From CAWHYG01 sp963833505 (GTDB lineage: Bacteria > Eisenbacteria > RBG-16-71-46 > CAIMUX01): a DNA stretch of 64,000 nt. The position numbers and the translations under genes were made by a program. The notes under the pieces were generated by a model. That model was not told the origin of the DNA and did not search any database. It worked only from the letters and a program-made list of their open reading frames with translations. The DNA is taken from positions 558,001-622,000 of the forward strand of contig CAWHYG010000004.1 of the NCBI GenBank assembly GCA_963833505.1, read 5' to 3'. Below, piece after piece: positions 9,716 through 18,398 of the stretch; positions within the stretch are counted from its first letter, which is position 1; every line of letters starts with the position of its first letter.

Positions 9716-9760
9716 GGGTCGAAACTAGGTTTTTCAACGACTTAGCGGTCGAAGTCGGCA

Positions 9761-11524
9761 CTACATTTTGGCCAGGTGGGCCGGGATCTTGAGCCGCTCC
9801 GGCAGCGTCAGGCCCAGGCGATCGAGCAGGATGGCCTGGGCTTTCTCCGGTCGGACGACGCATCGAATGCGCAGCTCCCGACCGGTCCCATCGGCGGTGG
9901 GAAGCACAACGTCCGAGCTCTGGATCCGGCTCAGCTCCTGCAGCACGGTCCGCGGGCTGTGGCCCAGTCCCGCCCGGCTCTGCCATTGCTCCAAGGTCTT
10001 CCACAAGACATAGGAGAGGAAGCAGACCAGGATGTGGGCCTGGACCCGTTCGGCCTTCTGATGCCAGATCGGACGCAGGGAGAGGTCGCTCTTGTGAATG
10101 CGGAAGGCGGCCTCCGCCTGAGTCAGCTGGATGTAGGTCGTCCAGAGCGATTCCGGCGTCCAGTCGGCGATGTTGGTTCGCAAGATGTAGGCGCCTTCGC
10201 TGTACTTGGCCCATTCGTCCCACTCAGGTTGTACGGACCAGTTCAGGCTCAAGCGTGAAGCTCGAGCGGGATCCCCGGACAGCGAGATGCGGTAGCGGCC
10301 GGCGGAACGTGCGTTGCGTTCCAGAAGTCGTCCGATCTGTCGCTCGATCTTCCCGCGATCGAGAACGGTTCGGGCTCGCTCGATACGATTTCCCATCCGG
10401 CGTAGCCCTTCTTCGAGGCGGGTGCAGAAGCGTTGGTGCATGGCCTGTTCCTTGACCTGCCGGTCGGCCGATCGACAGAGCACGAAGGTCTCCTTACCGT
10501 CGGGACCGCGGCAGAGCTTAACCTCGAGCCCCTCCCGCACCGTTCTCCAGTCACCCGCTTCGGAGATTTGGCGGCTCCACTTCCTCACCTCTCCGCGAGG
10601 GGTTCCGATCAGATAGCGTCGTCCGGTCTGCTGCAGCCACTCCAGGTTCTCCGCGCTGGTCATGCCGCGGTCCATTACCCAGATCCGCTTGGCCAAGCCG
10701 AAGCGCTCCTCCATCGTTTCCACGATCTCTTCCACGGTCGTGACGTCGGTCCGATTGCCCGGGAAGACCTCATAGCCGAGTGGCATCCCCTCGCGCGTGA
10801 CCACCAGGGCGATACATACCTGCTTGCAGTCCGGCCGGTGATCCCGGCTGTATCCCCGCTGAGCCAGGGGGTTCTGCACCGCCAGTCCCTCGAAGTAGGT
10901 GCTGGTCACGTCATAAAGGAGAAGGTCGTAGTCGAGCACAAAGAGTTCACCCAGCCGGCGCACCAGGTGCTGTTCGATCTCGCGCTTATGGGGTAGGAGT
11001 CGATCCAGAGCCCGATAGAGCCGGTCGTCGTTGATCCGCTCGCTTTCCAGGCCCAGCAGATCCTCCAAGGCCGTGCCCCGGTACCAGGTCTCGGCTATAG
11101 ACAACTCGCTCGAAGGCTGACAAAGACGCGCGATCACCAGGATCGCGGCGATCAACGGCCAGGGGGCGCCTTCTCGACCTTCCGGAATCAGCTCCCGGCA
11201 AACCTCGTCCAAATGCAACGCCCGCCAAAGTGTCCAACCCAGCCACACGTCACCGAAGGATCGACCCCGCTCGATACGGATCCGATTCAGTTGCACAGGA
11301 ACTGCGACATTCTCGGATCGGTCCTCGAACAGCTCCGGTTGCCGCGGCCGCCCCGTGATCGCCTGAGCCAGTGCCCGAGCGTCGGCCCGTCCCCGCGCGT
11401 CCAGTTCGCCAAGCTGGGCTACCGTCTCCTGAATCACCTTCCCGTTGCGACGGACCGATCGGACCAGACGCCAGTAGATGTGCGTCTTGCCGTCTTTGCG
11501 CCGGGTCGAGTGCCGAAGGTACAT
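9761..11524 (-). CDS. IS1634-family transposase
   Basis: 587 residues from ATG 11524 (MYLRHSTRRKDGKTHIYW), preceded by GGAGAACAGGG. The frame extends to a TTG at 11572, but the ATG gives the N-terminus usual for IS1634 transposases. Recognisable blocks are HIYWRLVRSVRRNGKVIQETVAQLGEL, VVTREGMPLGYEVFPGNRTD, WVMDRGMTSAENL and the C-terminal HILVCFLSYVLWKTLEQW. The last two flank the DDE catalytic core of IS4-like enzymes, which cut and paste the element by hydrolysis at its inverted repeats. The gene is uninterrupted and nearly fills the element, so it is probably active. Confidence 0.92.
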   Translation of the reverse strand: MYLRHSTRRKDGKTHIYWRLVRSVRRNGKVIQETVAQLGELDARGRADARALAQAITGRPRQPELFEDRSENVAVPVQLNRIRIERGRSFGDVWLGWTLWRALHLDEVCRELIPEGREGAPWPLIAAILVIARLCQPSSELSIAETWYRGTALEDLLGLESERINDDRLYRALDRLLPHKREIEQHLVRRLGELFVLDYDLLLYDVTSTYFEGLAVQNPLAQRGYSRDHRPDCKQVCIALVVTREGMPLGYEVFPGNRTDVTTVEEIVETMEERFGLAKRIWVMDRGMTSAENLEWLQQTGRRYLIGTPRGEVRKWSRQISEAGDWRTVREGLEVKLCRGPDGKETFVLCRSADRQVKEQAMHQRFCTRLEEGLRRMGNRIERARTVLDRGKIERQIGRLLERNARSAGRYRISLSGDPARASRLSLNWSVQPEWDEWAKYSEGAYILRTNIADWTPESLWTTYIQLTQAEAAFRIHKSDLSLRPIWHQKAERVQAHILVCFLSYVLWKTLEQWQSRAGLGHSPRTVLQELSRIQSSDVVLPTADGTGRELRIRCVVRPEKAQAILLDRLGLTLPERLKIPAHLAKM

Positions 11525-11667
11525 CCCTGTTCTCCGACCCTCAGATCTAAACCCGCAAGCAGGCCGGTGCAACGGGGTAGGTCGGCACTACATCGAGATT
11601 TACGGCCCCCGGAACGCCGGGCCAACGAGTTACGCGCTCGTCAGCCCCGAAAATACCGAAAATCCGG

Positions 11668-11686
11668 CTCGAACTGCGGAAGTTGG
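11668..11686 (-). repeat. IS right terminal inverted repeat
   Basis: Inverted copy of 9697-9715. It is followed directly by GTTAGC at 11687-11692, the right copy of the 6-bp target duplication. Confidence 0.9.
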
Positions 11687-11692
11687 GTTAGC

Positions 11693-11775
11693 ACGCTGTG
11701 CCGGAGTCGTACGCCCCGCCGGAGCACGACGCTGCGCCGAAGCAGGACGCCCCGCCTGAGAAAGAACCGCGCCAT
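11693..11775 (+). repeat. Degenerate ~18-bp tandem repeat, right of the IS
   Basis: Continuation of the array at 9611-9690, with units such as GCCCCGCCGGAGCACGAC and GCTGCGCCGAAGCAGGAC. It is noncoding and ends about 110 bp before the fabH start. Confidence 0.55.
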
Positions 11776-11885
11776 GCCGAGGTTGGACACGGCCCCGAGC
11801 CTCCGTGATAGAGCCGGACCGGCCGGAACGGGTACACTGGCGGATCCGCGCTGATTTTGCCGCCATCCGACATGGGAGGAGCGAT

Positions 11886-12878
11886 ATGAGGGCCAGGTTC
11901 GCCGGGGTCGGCCATTATGTGCCGGAGCGGGTCGTTCGCAACTCCGAGTTCGAAGCCCTCATGGACACGACGGACGCCTGGATCGTCGAGCGTACGGGGG
12001 TGCACGAGCGCCGATTCGTCCGCGAAGGGGAAGGAACCTCCGAGCAGGCGCTCCATGCCTCCCGGGCGGCGCTCCGGGCCGCGGGCCTGAGCCCGAAGGA
12101 CCTCGACTTCATCATCTTCGCGACCTTGTCCCCCGACTACATGTTTCCCGGCTGCGGCGTCCTCCTGCAGGAAAAGCTGGGGTGCGACAACATCGGCGCG
12201 CTCGACGTCCGCACCCAATGCACCGGCTTCGTCTACGGGGTTGCCGTCGCCGACGCCTTCATCCGCACCGGAATGTACAAGCGGATCCTCCTGGTCGGCG
12301 CCGAGACCCAGTCGATGGGGCTGGATCTGACCACCCGGGGGCGCGACATGGCGGTCATCTTCGGCGACGGCGCCGGCGCGGCCGTGCTGGTCCCGGGCGA
12401 GGACGACGGACCCGGCGTCCTGGACACGGTCCTGCATTCGGAGGGCGCTCACTGCAAAGAGCTGTGGATGGAAGTGCCGACCTGCCTCCTGCCGACCAGC
12501 CGGACGCCGGAGCTGGTGGCCCAGGGACGTCATTTCCCCCAGATGAACGGCCGGGAGGTGTTCAAGCACGCCACCCGGCGCTTCGTCGAGGCCACCGACG
12601 AAGTTCTGGCCCGCATCGGGCGAACCCGGGACGACATCGACCTTCTGGTCCCGCATCAGGCAAACAAGAGGATTTCCGACGCCGTCGGGGAGCGACTGAA
12701 GCTTCCGCCCTCCAAGATCGTCCAGAACGTGCATAAGTATGGCAACACCACCGCCGCTTCGATCCCGATCGCCCTGAGCGAGGCCATCGCGGAAGGGCGC
12801 ACCCATCCCGGAGATCTTGTCATTCTTGTCGCATTCGGCTCGGGCTTCACCTGGGGAGCGACAGCGGTACGCTGGTAG
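11886..12878 (+). CDS. fabH: 3-oxoacyl-[acyl-carrier-protein] synthase III
   Basis: 330-residue thiolase-fold enzyme that condenses acetyl-CoA (or a branched acyl-CoA) with malonyl-ACP to start fatty-acid synthesis. The full KAS III triad is visible: Cys112 in TQCTGF, His257 in PHQANKRI and Asn287 in KYGNTTAAS. The C-terminal glycine-rich FGSGFTWGA loop is also present. ATG 11886 follows GGGAGGAGCG and gives the standard N-terminus MRARFAGVGHYVPERVV. It is monocistronic as far as can be seen, with a GC hairpin just after the stop. Relatives with other acyl substrates exist, so the exact primer is not certain. Confidence 0.92.
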   Translation: MRARFAGVGHYVPERVVRNSEFEALMDTTDAWIVERTGVHERRFVREGEGTSEQALHASRAALRAAGLSPKDLDFIIFATLSPDYMFPGCGVLLQEKLGCDNIGALDVRTQCTGFVYGVAVADAFIRTGMYKRILLVGAETQSMGLDLTTRGRDMAVIFGDGAGAAVLVPGEDDGPGVLDTVLHSEGAHCKELWMEVPTCLLPTSRTPELVAQGRHFPQMNGREVFKHATRRFVEATDEVLARIGRTRDDIDLLVPHQANKRISDAVGERLKLPPSKIVQNVHKYGNTTAASIPIALSEAIAEGRTHPGDLVILVAFGSGFTWGATAVRW

Positions 12879-12887
12879 CCCCAGGCA

Positions 12888-12902
12888 GGCGGGCTGCCCG
12901 CC
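12888..12902 (+). terminator. GC-rich hairpin after fabH
   Basis: GGCGGG-CTG-CCCGCC, 9 bp after the stop. There is no T-tract, so intrinsic termination is uncertain. Confidence 0.3.
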
Positions 12903-12993
12903 CGCCAAAGGCACCCGCCGCGGGTGCATGCCTGAGCGTCGGCGCCGGGAGCCGGCGAGTTGCTTCCGCGGCGTCCGGAACGTATGAAGGGCA

Positions 12994-13090
12994 GTCCTGG
13001 TATCCGTTGAGGGTGACGCAGCCGCCCGAACGTGCCGGAACGGTCGTCCCGGCATCCGTTGAGGTGGCGCAACCGCCTGAACATGGAAGG
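12994..13090 (+). repeat. Two imperfect 52-bp units upstream of copA
   Basis: Units start at 12994 and 13046 and share the cores ATCCGTTGAGG and GACGCAGCCGCC / GGCGCAACCGCC. They occupy the fabH-copA gap and end at the copA ribosome-binding site. Confidence 0.55.
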
Positions 13091-13095
13091 ATAAG

Positions 13096-15669
13096 ATGCC
13101 TTCGGATCGGACGGGACCGAACATGACGCAGACCGAGCCCCGAGGAGGCGCTGGAACTGGGACAAAGATCTCGGGCGCAGGCAGGGAAGATACGGCCAGA
13201 CTCGAGATCCGCGTGGGCGGAATGCACTGTGCATCCTGCGTGGCGCGAGTCGAGAAGTCCCTGCAGCAGGTTCCGGGCGTCCGCCTGGCCTCGGTGAACC
13301 TAGCCACGGAGCGCGCCTCCGTCGAATACGATCCTGGCGCGGCTCAGCCCCCTCAGCTCGAGGCAGCCGTCATCGACGCGGGCTATGAGGTCATTCCGAT
13401 GGCCTCGGAAGGAGCCGAATCCGAGGACGAGGAGCGCGCACTCCGCCGGAGGGAGCAATCCCGCCTCCGCCACCTGGTCATCGGGTCCGCGATCTTCGGG
13501 GCGCTCACCCTCCTGGGCGGTCATCGGCGGTGGCTTCCGTTCGTGCCTGCGTTCCTCGGCGATCCGCGGGTGCTGTTCGTCCTCACTGCCCCGGTTCAGT
13601 TCTGGGCCGGCGCCCAGTTCTACCGGGGCGCCATCCATTCCCTCCGGCGCCGGACCGCCGACATGAACACCCTGATCGCCGTCGGCACGTCGGCGGCGTT
13701 CCTCTACAGCACCGCTGCGACCTTTCTCGGGTCGATCTTCCCCGCCGCTTTCACCGGACACGGAGGACATCCCGACGTCTACTTCGACACCTCCGCAGTC
13801 ATCATCACCTTCATCCTGCTCGGCCGGCTCCTTGAGGCGCGGGCGCGCTTCCGCGCGGGTGAGGCCATCCGCGCCTTGATCGGCCTTCAGCCGCGAACCG
13901 CGCGCGTCGTCCGCCACGGCCAGGAGGTGGACATCCCGATCGCGGAAGTGCGCGCCGGAGACACGGTGGTGGTTCGACCCGGAGAGCGGATCCCGGTGGA
14001 CGGCGAGGTGCTGGACGGGCGGTCCTCGGTGGATGAATCGATGTTGACCGGAGAGGCGCTGCCGATCGAGAAGACGCAAGGAGACCGGGTCACCGGCGCG
14101 ACCTTGAACGACAGCGGGACCTTCCGGTTTCGCGCCACGCGAGTCGGTTCCGAGACGACCCTGGCCCAGATCATCCGTCTGGTCCGGACCGCCCAAGGCT
14201 CCAAGGCCCCGGTGCAAAGGCTGGCGGACCGGATCGCAAGCCGGTTCGTGCCAGTGGTGATGGCGATCGCAGTCGTGACCTTCATCCTCTGGATGGCCCT
14301 CGGAGCTACCTTCACGGCCGCCTTGCTTGCCTTCGTGTCGGTGCTCATCATCGCCTGCCCCTGCGCCCTTGGGCTGGCCACGCCCACGGCGATCATGGTC
14401 GGCACCGGTCGGGGCGCCGAGGCCGGCATCCTCATCCGGGGCGGCGAGAGCCTGGAGCGGATCCACCGGGTCGGCACGGTCGTCCTGGACAAGACCGGCA
14501 CCCTGACGCTCGGGAAGCCGGAGTTGACGGACGCCGAGGCGGTGACGCGCGGCGAACCGGGGATGACGGATGCCGAGGCGGTCGGACCCGGCGGGCTGCA
14601 GGATGGGTCGGTCGCTCCGCATGGATCGGCCGGATCTTCAGGAACCGCCGGGGCGATCCGATCGGACGGGTCGATCGCATCAGGACCGAGGTCGTTGGAT
14701 CTCGATGAGGTCCTTCGGCTGGCCGCCAGCGCCGAGCAGGGCAGCGAGCATCCACTCGGACAGGCGGTCGTGCAAGCGGCCCGGCGCCGGCAGTGGTCCT
14801 TGAGCCAGCCCACAGATTTTGAAGCGGCCGCGGGGGGTGGGATCGCAGCCACGGTCGAGGGGCATCCGGTCTTCGTGGGCAACCTGCGTTTTCTGCGGGA
14901 GCGGACCGGGCGTGCCTACCCGGCCGGCGGGCTCCGAGGCGAACCGGAAGCGGGTCAGAAGCCGGAGGGCGCCCATGCGTCCGGGGGAGCCGAACCGGGT
15001 GCGGCGGCGTTCGACGCGGCGCTCGAGGCGCGGATCGACGCGCTTTCGGCCCAAGGGAAGACGCCGATGGTGATCGCCGTCGATGGGCGGATCGCCGGGC
15101 TCTTCGCTGTGGCCGATCCGCTCAAGGAGGGAGCGGCCGCGGCGGTCGCCGAACTGCGGGCCATGGGTCTGACGGTCGTCATGCTGACCGGCGATCAAAG
15201 GCGAACGGCCGAGGCCATCGCCCGCGAGGCCGGGATCGATCGCGTTCTCGCTGAGGTCCTGCCGGCGGAAAAGGCGCAGGCCGTCCGCCGCCTCCAGGAT
15301 GAGGGCTCGGTTGTGGCCATGGTCGGCGACGGCATCAACGACGCGCCCGCCCTGGCCCAGGCGGACGTCGGCATCGCCCTCGGCACCGGCGCGGACGTCG
15401 CCCTGGAAGCGGCCGACCTCACCCTGATCGGGGACGATCTGGCGGCGGTGGCGCGCGCGATCCGCCTCAGCCGGCGCACTTTGTCCACCATCCGGCAGAA
15501 TCTCTTCTGGGCTTTCATCTTCAACGGGGTCGGGATCCCGATCGCGGCCGGAGCGCTCTACCCGGCCTTCCACCTGCTCCTGAACCCGATGCTTGCATCG
15601 GCGGCGATGGCGCTCAGCTCGGTGACGGTGGTCAGCAATTCGCTGCGGCTTCGGGCGGCGCGGATCTGA
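13096..15669 (+). CDS. copA: Copper-exporting P1B-type ATPase
   Basis: 857-residue heavy-metal P-type ATPase. An N-terminal metal-binding domain carries GMHCASC (Cys45, Cys48). The transmembrane metal site CPC is at about residues 421-423 (ACPCALGLATPTA). The phosphorylation motif DKTGTLTLGKP is at about 465, SEHPLG at about 555, and the hinge GDGINDAPALAQAD follows. The last membrane helix has MALSSVTVVSNSLRL, as in Cu(I) exporters. ATG 13096 is preceded by GGAAGG. Two low-complexity Gly/Ala/Glu-rich inserts (about residues 478-536 and 604-643) lie in the nucleotide-binding domain; the first contains a direct repeat of TDAEAV. It exports Cu(I) from cytoplasm to periplasm. No regulator is adjacent. 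Confidence 0.92.
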   Translation: MPSDRTGPNMTQTEPRGGAGTGTKISGAGREDTARLEIRVGGMHCASCVARVEKSLQQVPGVRLASVNLATERASVEYDPGAAQPPQLEAAVIDAGYEVIPMASEGAESEDEERALRRREQSRLRHLVIGSAIFGALTLLGGHRRWLPFVPAFLGDPRVLFVLTAPVQFWAGAQFYRGAIHSLRRRTADMNTLIAVGTSAAFLYSTAATFLGSIFPAAFTGHGGHPDVYFDTSAVIITFILLGRLLEARARFRAGEAIRALIGLQPRTARVVRHGQEVDIPIAEVRAGDTVVVRPGERIPVDGEVLDGRSSVDESMLTGEALPIEKTQGDRVTGATLNDSGTFRFRATRVGSETTLAQIIRLVRTAQGSKAPVQRLADRIASRFVPVVMAIAVVTFILWMALGATFTAALLAFVSVLIIACPCALGLATPTAIMVGTGRGAEAGILIRGGESLERIHRVGTVVLDKTGTLTLGKPELTDAEAVTRGEPGMTDAEAVGPGGLQDGSVAPHGSAGSSGTAGAIRSDGSIASGPRSLDLDEVLRLAASAEQGSEHPLGQAVVQAARRRQWSLSQPTDFEAAAGGGIAATVEGHPVFVGNLRFLRERTGRAYPAGGLRGEPEAGQKPEGAHASGGAEPGAAAFDAALEARIDALSAQGKTPMVIAVDGRIAGLFAVADPLKEGAAAAVAELRAMGLTVVMLTGDQRRTAEAIAREAGIDRVLAEVLPAEKAQAVRRLQDEGSVVAMVGDGINDAPALAQADVGIALGTGADVALEAADLTLIGDDLAAVARAIRLSRRTLSTIRQNLFWAFIFNGVGIPIAAGALYPAFHLLLNPMLASAAMALSSVTVVSNSLRLRAARI

Positions 15670-15680
15670 GTTCGGCGCCG

Positions 15681-16463
15681 TCACCGGTACGTGTTCTTGA
15701 TGCCTCCCCAGGTCGTGCCTCGAACCGGGTTACAGCATGGCATATAGCAGTGCAGCATGTTCTCGACGACCGTCGTCATCCAAGCCAGGTCCTGGTCCTC
15801 CCAGTAGGTGACGTATGGGCTGTTGATGCAGTAATCGAAGAAGCCCTCGCCGACGACCTTGGTAAACAACATGTGATAGGCGTCCCCATTGTCGCAGGCC
15901 ACTTCGACGGCGGGATCGGTGGCGCGGAACTGGTAGAACGACGCCGCGAGGTTGCTGAAGTTGTAGGTCGCGGGCAGATCTTTCGCCAGACAATTCCCGG
16001 GATCCACGACCTTGACCTCCGGCTGTCCGTAGACCTCGGTCCAGCAGTAGTTGCTCGTGTTGTTCTGGACCAGGTAGGTGTTCATCCCGTTGACGTAGTC
16101 CGGCCAGCAGGTGCCGCCGAAGAAGTGCAGCCGGCCGCCGCCGGAGCAGTAGCTGGCCAGATTCTGGATGTCGGACGGCTCAAGCAGACCGCCGTCCATC
16201 CCAAGGAAGACATCCGTGTATCCGGACAGAGCCGTCGGGAACGGAGGACCCTGATATTCGTCGTAGGCGTAGCCCATCGAGCTGAGGACGCCGCCGAGAG
16301 CGGTGGTCGTGGTCTCGAGAAGAGCCACGGTGGCCCGGCTCGGTCCGTTGACCCAACCGGGGTTCGGAGTGGGAATCGTGGGCGATGAGGCCGTCTGGAC
16401 GGCGAGAGCGGATCCCGCCACGCAAACGAGCAAGAGGCCGACCAACGCTGACTTGCGATTCAT
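15681..16463 (-). CDS. Secreted protein with WGxIKxxYR C-terminal tail
   Basis: 260 residues with a clear signal peptide (SALVGLLLVCVAGSALAVQ). ATG 16463 follows GGAGGGATTGAC. The body reads like a glutamine-amidotransferase-like or GATase1-fold module (TVALLETTTTALGGVLSSMGYAYDEYQG...YTDVFLGMDGG...IQNLASYCSGGGRLHFFGG), but no catalytic residues can be assigned. The C-terminus is cysteine-rich and ends CYMPCCNPVRGTTWGGIKNTYR. The last residues match the tails of the proteins encoded at 49919-52861 and 30381-30770. The gene converges on copA with 11 bp between stops. Export is well supported; function is unknown. Confidence 0.8.
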   Translation of the reverse strand: MNRKSALVGLLLVCVAGSALAVQTASSPTIPTPNPGWVNGPSRATVALLETTTTALGGVLSSMGYAYDEYQGPPFPTALSGYTDVFLGMDGGLLEPSDIQNLASYCSGGGRLHFFGGTCWPDYVNGMNTYLVQNNTSNYCWTEVYGQPEVKVVDPGNCLAKDLPATYNFSNLAASFYQFRATDPAVEVACDNGDAYHMLFTKVVGEGFFDYCINSPYVTYWEDQDLAWMTTVVENMLHCYMPCCNPVRGTTWGGIKNTYR

Positions 16464-16624
16464 GTCAATCCCTCCTGTTCACGGCGGCATGGTCACCCGG
16501 GCCGAAGGCCACTCCACGGCGCCACTCTGTCGCCCAAGGGTGGCTCCGAAGCCTCAGAAGCGACCCCTTCAAGTATACTTGGTTGTCGCTTCCTTTTCCA
16601 TGGCCTCCCCCCGACCGGAATCTC

Positions 16625-17998
16625 CTACCGCCGCAGGAACATCCCCTTCCCGTTCGCCACGCGCCCATCCGGCAGGGTCACCCGGAAGAACCTGAGCCCG
16701 GCCTGGCCGCTCCCGGGATCCCAGGAGAGCGAGACCACGCCGGCCGGCTCCCAGCGATCCAACCGGTCGAGCACACGTCCTGCCGGGTCAAGAATCGTGA
16801 TCCCCACGTCACCCGGGATGGAATTCTCGAAGCGAAGCCCGACCGGTCCGCTCGCCGGATCGGGAAGCACGCGGACCAGACCGCGCGCGCGATCCGCTGG
16901 CGCGCCGCCGGCCGCCGGACCGTTCGGGTCGCTGCGTCCGCCGCGCGACGAACCGGGCACGCCGCTCGGCCCGGCGTACCAGAGGACGTAGACCTGGTAG
17001 GAGTCGCCGCAGTAGCCCAGCCCGGTGATGTCCCCGTTGTCGTTGATCCCGGAGGCGTCGACCAGGCTCCACTGGGGCGTCACCACCGTGTTCAGATCGA
17101 TCATGTTGTGCTGCTGGTCCCAGAGAACGGCCACCTGGGAATCGAAGAGCCCGTGCGCCGAATTGCCGACGACCTCTCCGAGCGAATTCATGCTCTCGGC
17201 CGCGCTGCCCGCCGCGCTCCAGACTCCGAGAGGCACCAGCGTGCTGTCGGGCTTCCAGATGACCGCTTCGTTGTATTGGCCCTGACCCGGAAGATCGGAA
17301 GTCCCGGCGATCAGGCCGGCGTCATTCACGGTGACCGGCGATCCCTGGACCAGGACGTAGCCCAGATTGCGCGGGGGCGCATCGAACCGGGCCCATCTGA
17401 CCGGCTGGACCCCGATCACGCCGGTGATCTCGCCGCGAAGGTTGATGCTGTGGGCTTCGGCGTTGGCGCCGAAGCTCTGTAAGGGTTGCAGGCCCGCTTT
17501 CGCGGTCCAGATGAAGGCGACCTCGTGCCCCTGCGCGGTCCAGGCGAGCCCGACCACTTGTGCGGAGTCGTTGACGGCCCGCGCTTCGCAATCCGAGCCG
17601 CCGAAGCTCCCGAGGTCGCGCAGGCCCGATTGCCGATCCCAGAGGAAGGCATGCGTGACCGTCGTCGCGGAGTCGATCTCGCTGTATCCCACAACCTGAC
17701 CCAGGTTGTTCAGGCCTGTCGCCTCGGAGCTCTTGCCGCCGAGCGTCCCGATCTGGGTCGCTCCGCGATCCGGATCCCAGAAGAAGGCCTGGTAGACGCA
17801 GCCTCAGAGGCCGGTCTGGGTCGCGATGATCTGGCCCGAGTCGTTGATCCCGTTCGCCACGGCCGAGAGGCCGCCGAACGTTCCCAGGCCGTTCAGCATG
17901 TACTGTGCCTGAGCGGCCGGCGGGAACCTCAGCAGGACGGCCAGGATCACGACTCCGGCCATGATGCCGGTGCGAGTTCCGATCGGAGGTCTGTTCAT
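16625..17998 (-). pseudogene. HAF-repeat secreted protein with one in-frame TGA
   Basis: From ATG 17998 (after GAGGAG) the frame encodes a signal peptide (MAGVVILAVLLRFPPAAQAQ) and the first HAF repeat, then meets TGA at 17806-17804. The same frame continues with no further stop to 16625: G-C-V-Y-Q-A-F-F-W-D, then repeats of the HAF type (AFLWDRQSGLRDLGSFGG...ARAVNDSAQVVG). It ends in a FlgD-like domain (RFENSIPGDVGITILDPAGRVLD...FFRVTLPDGRV). One CGA-to-TGA change would explain the stop. The remainder looks selected, so a recent nonsense mutation, a strain polymorphism or a base error is likely. Without readthrough only about 64 residues would be made. Confidence 0.75.
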
Positions 17999-18352
17999 CC
18001 GGTTCTCCTCGGTCACGGCGCGCCGTTTCCGGAGTTCTGCTCGCCCGCGGCCACGGTCCGCGGCCGCTGGACGATTCCGCAATCCAGACCGGGCGCCGTT
18101 CGCGGGCTTCGCAACTGCCTGGAATCATTGTAGAGTATCGGTTCGATCGGCTCCAGCGCGGATTCGGGCGGGATGGCGTCCGAACCGACCCGTTGTGCAA
18201 GTCCGCGATGGCCTCCGGGCGATCCGGAAACGAGACGGGATCCCGGCGTTCGCGGCCGAAGGACCGGCGATCGAAGGAGCGCCGCAAAGACGGGCCGCCG
18301 GCGCCGGCGGGACCTCAGGACCGGCTGCGGTTGACCGCGAGCACCGGCGACA

Positions 18353-18369
18353 GCGGGCTTGAAGCCCGC
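18353..18369. repeat. Perfect short palindrome upstream of a class V aminotransferase
   Basis: GCGGGCTTGAAGCCCGC, 30 bp before the start codon at 18399. It could fold in the 5' untranslated RNA. The rest of the 400-bp divergent gap (17999-18398) holds no recognisable gene. Confidence 0.4.
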
Positions 18370-18398
18370 CACAACACCAGAACGGAGAAGAGGCCGAC

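Larger units (their letters stand above)
9697..11686 (-). mobile_element. IS1634-family insertion sequence, apparently complete (1990 bp)
   Basis: Both ends carry the 19-bp inverted repeat CCAACTTCCGCAGTTCGAG (9697-9715, and inverted at 11668-11686), identical in both copies. The flanks are the direct repeat GTTAGC at 9691-9696 and 11687-11692, a 6-bp target-site duplication. One full-length transposase gene lies inside. The perfect ends and duplication indicate a recent insertion. The transposase and its size fit the IS1634 group of the IS4-like superfamily. The element sits in a noncoding minisatellite and disrupts no gene. Confidence 0.9.

Noticed and set aside
8193..10223. 676-residue minus-strand ORF
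   Set aside because: It spans the ligase gene, the repeat and part of the IS antisense or out of frame. No domain is visible; it is a shadow frame.
17804..17806. Selenocysteine or general TGA recoding in the HAF gene
   Set aside because: TGA is the normal stop of many intact genes here, the position is not a redox site, and a similar TGA interrupts the clearly decayed dihydrofolate-reductase-like gene. A C-to-T mutation is simpler.
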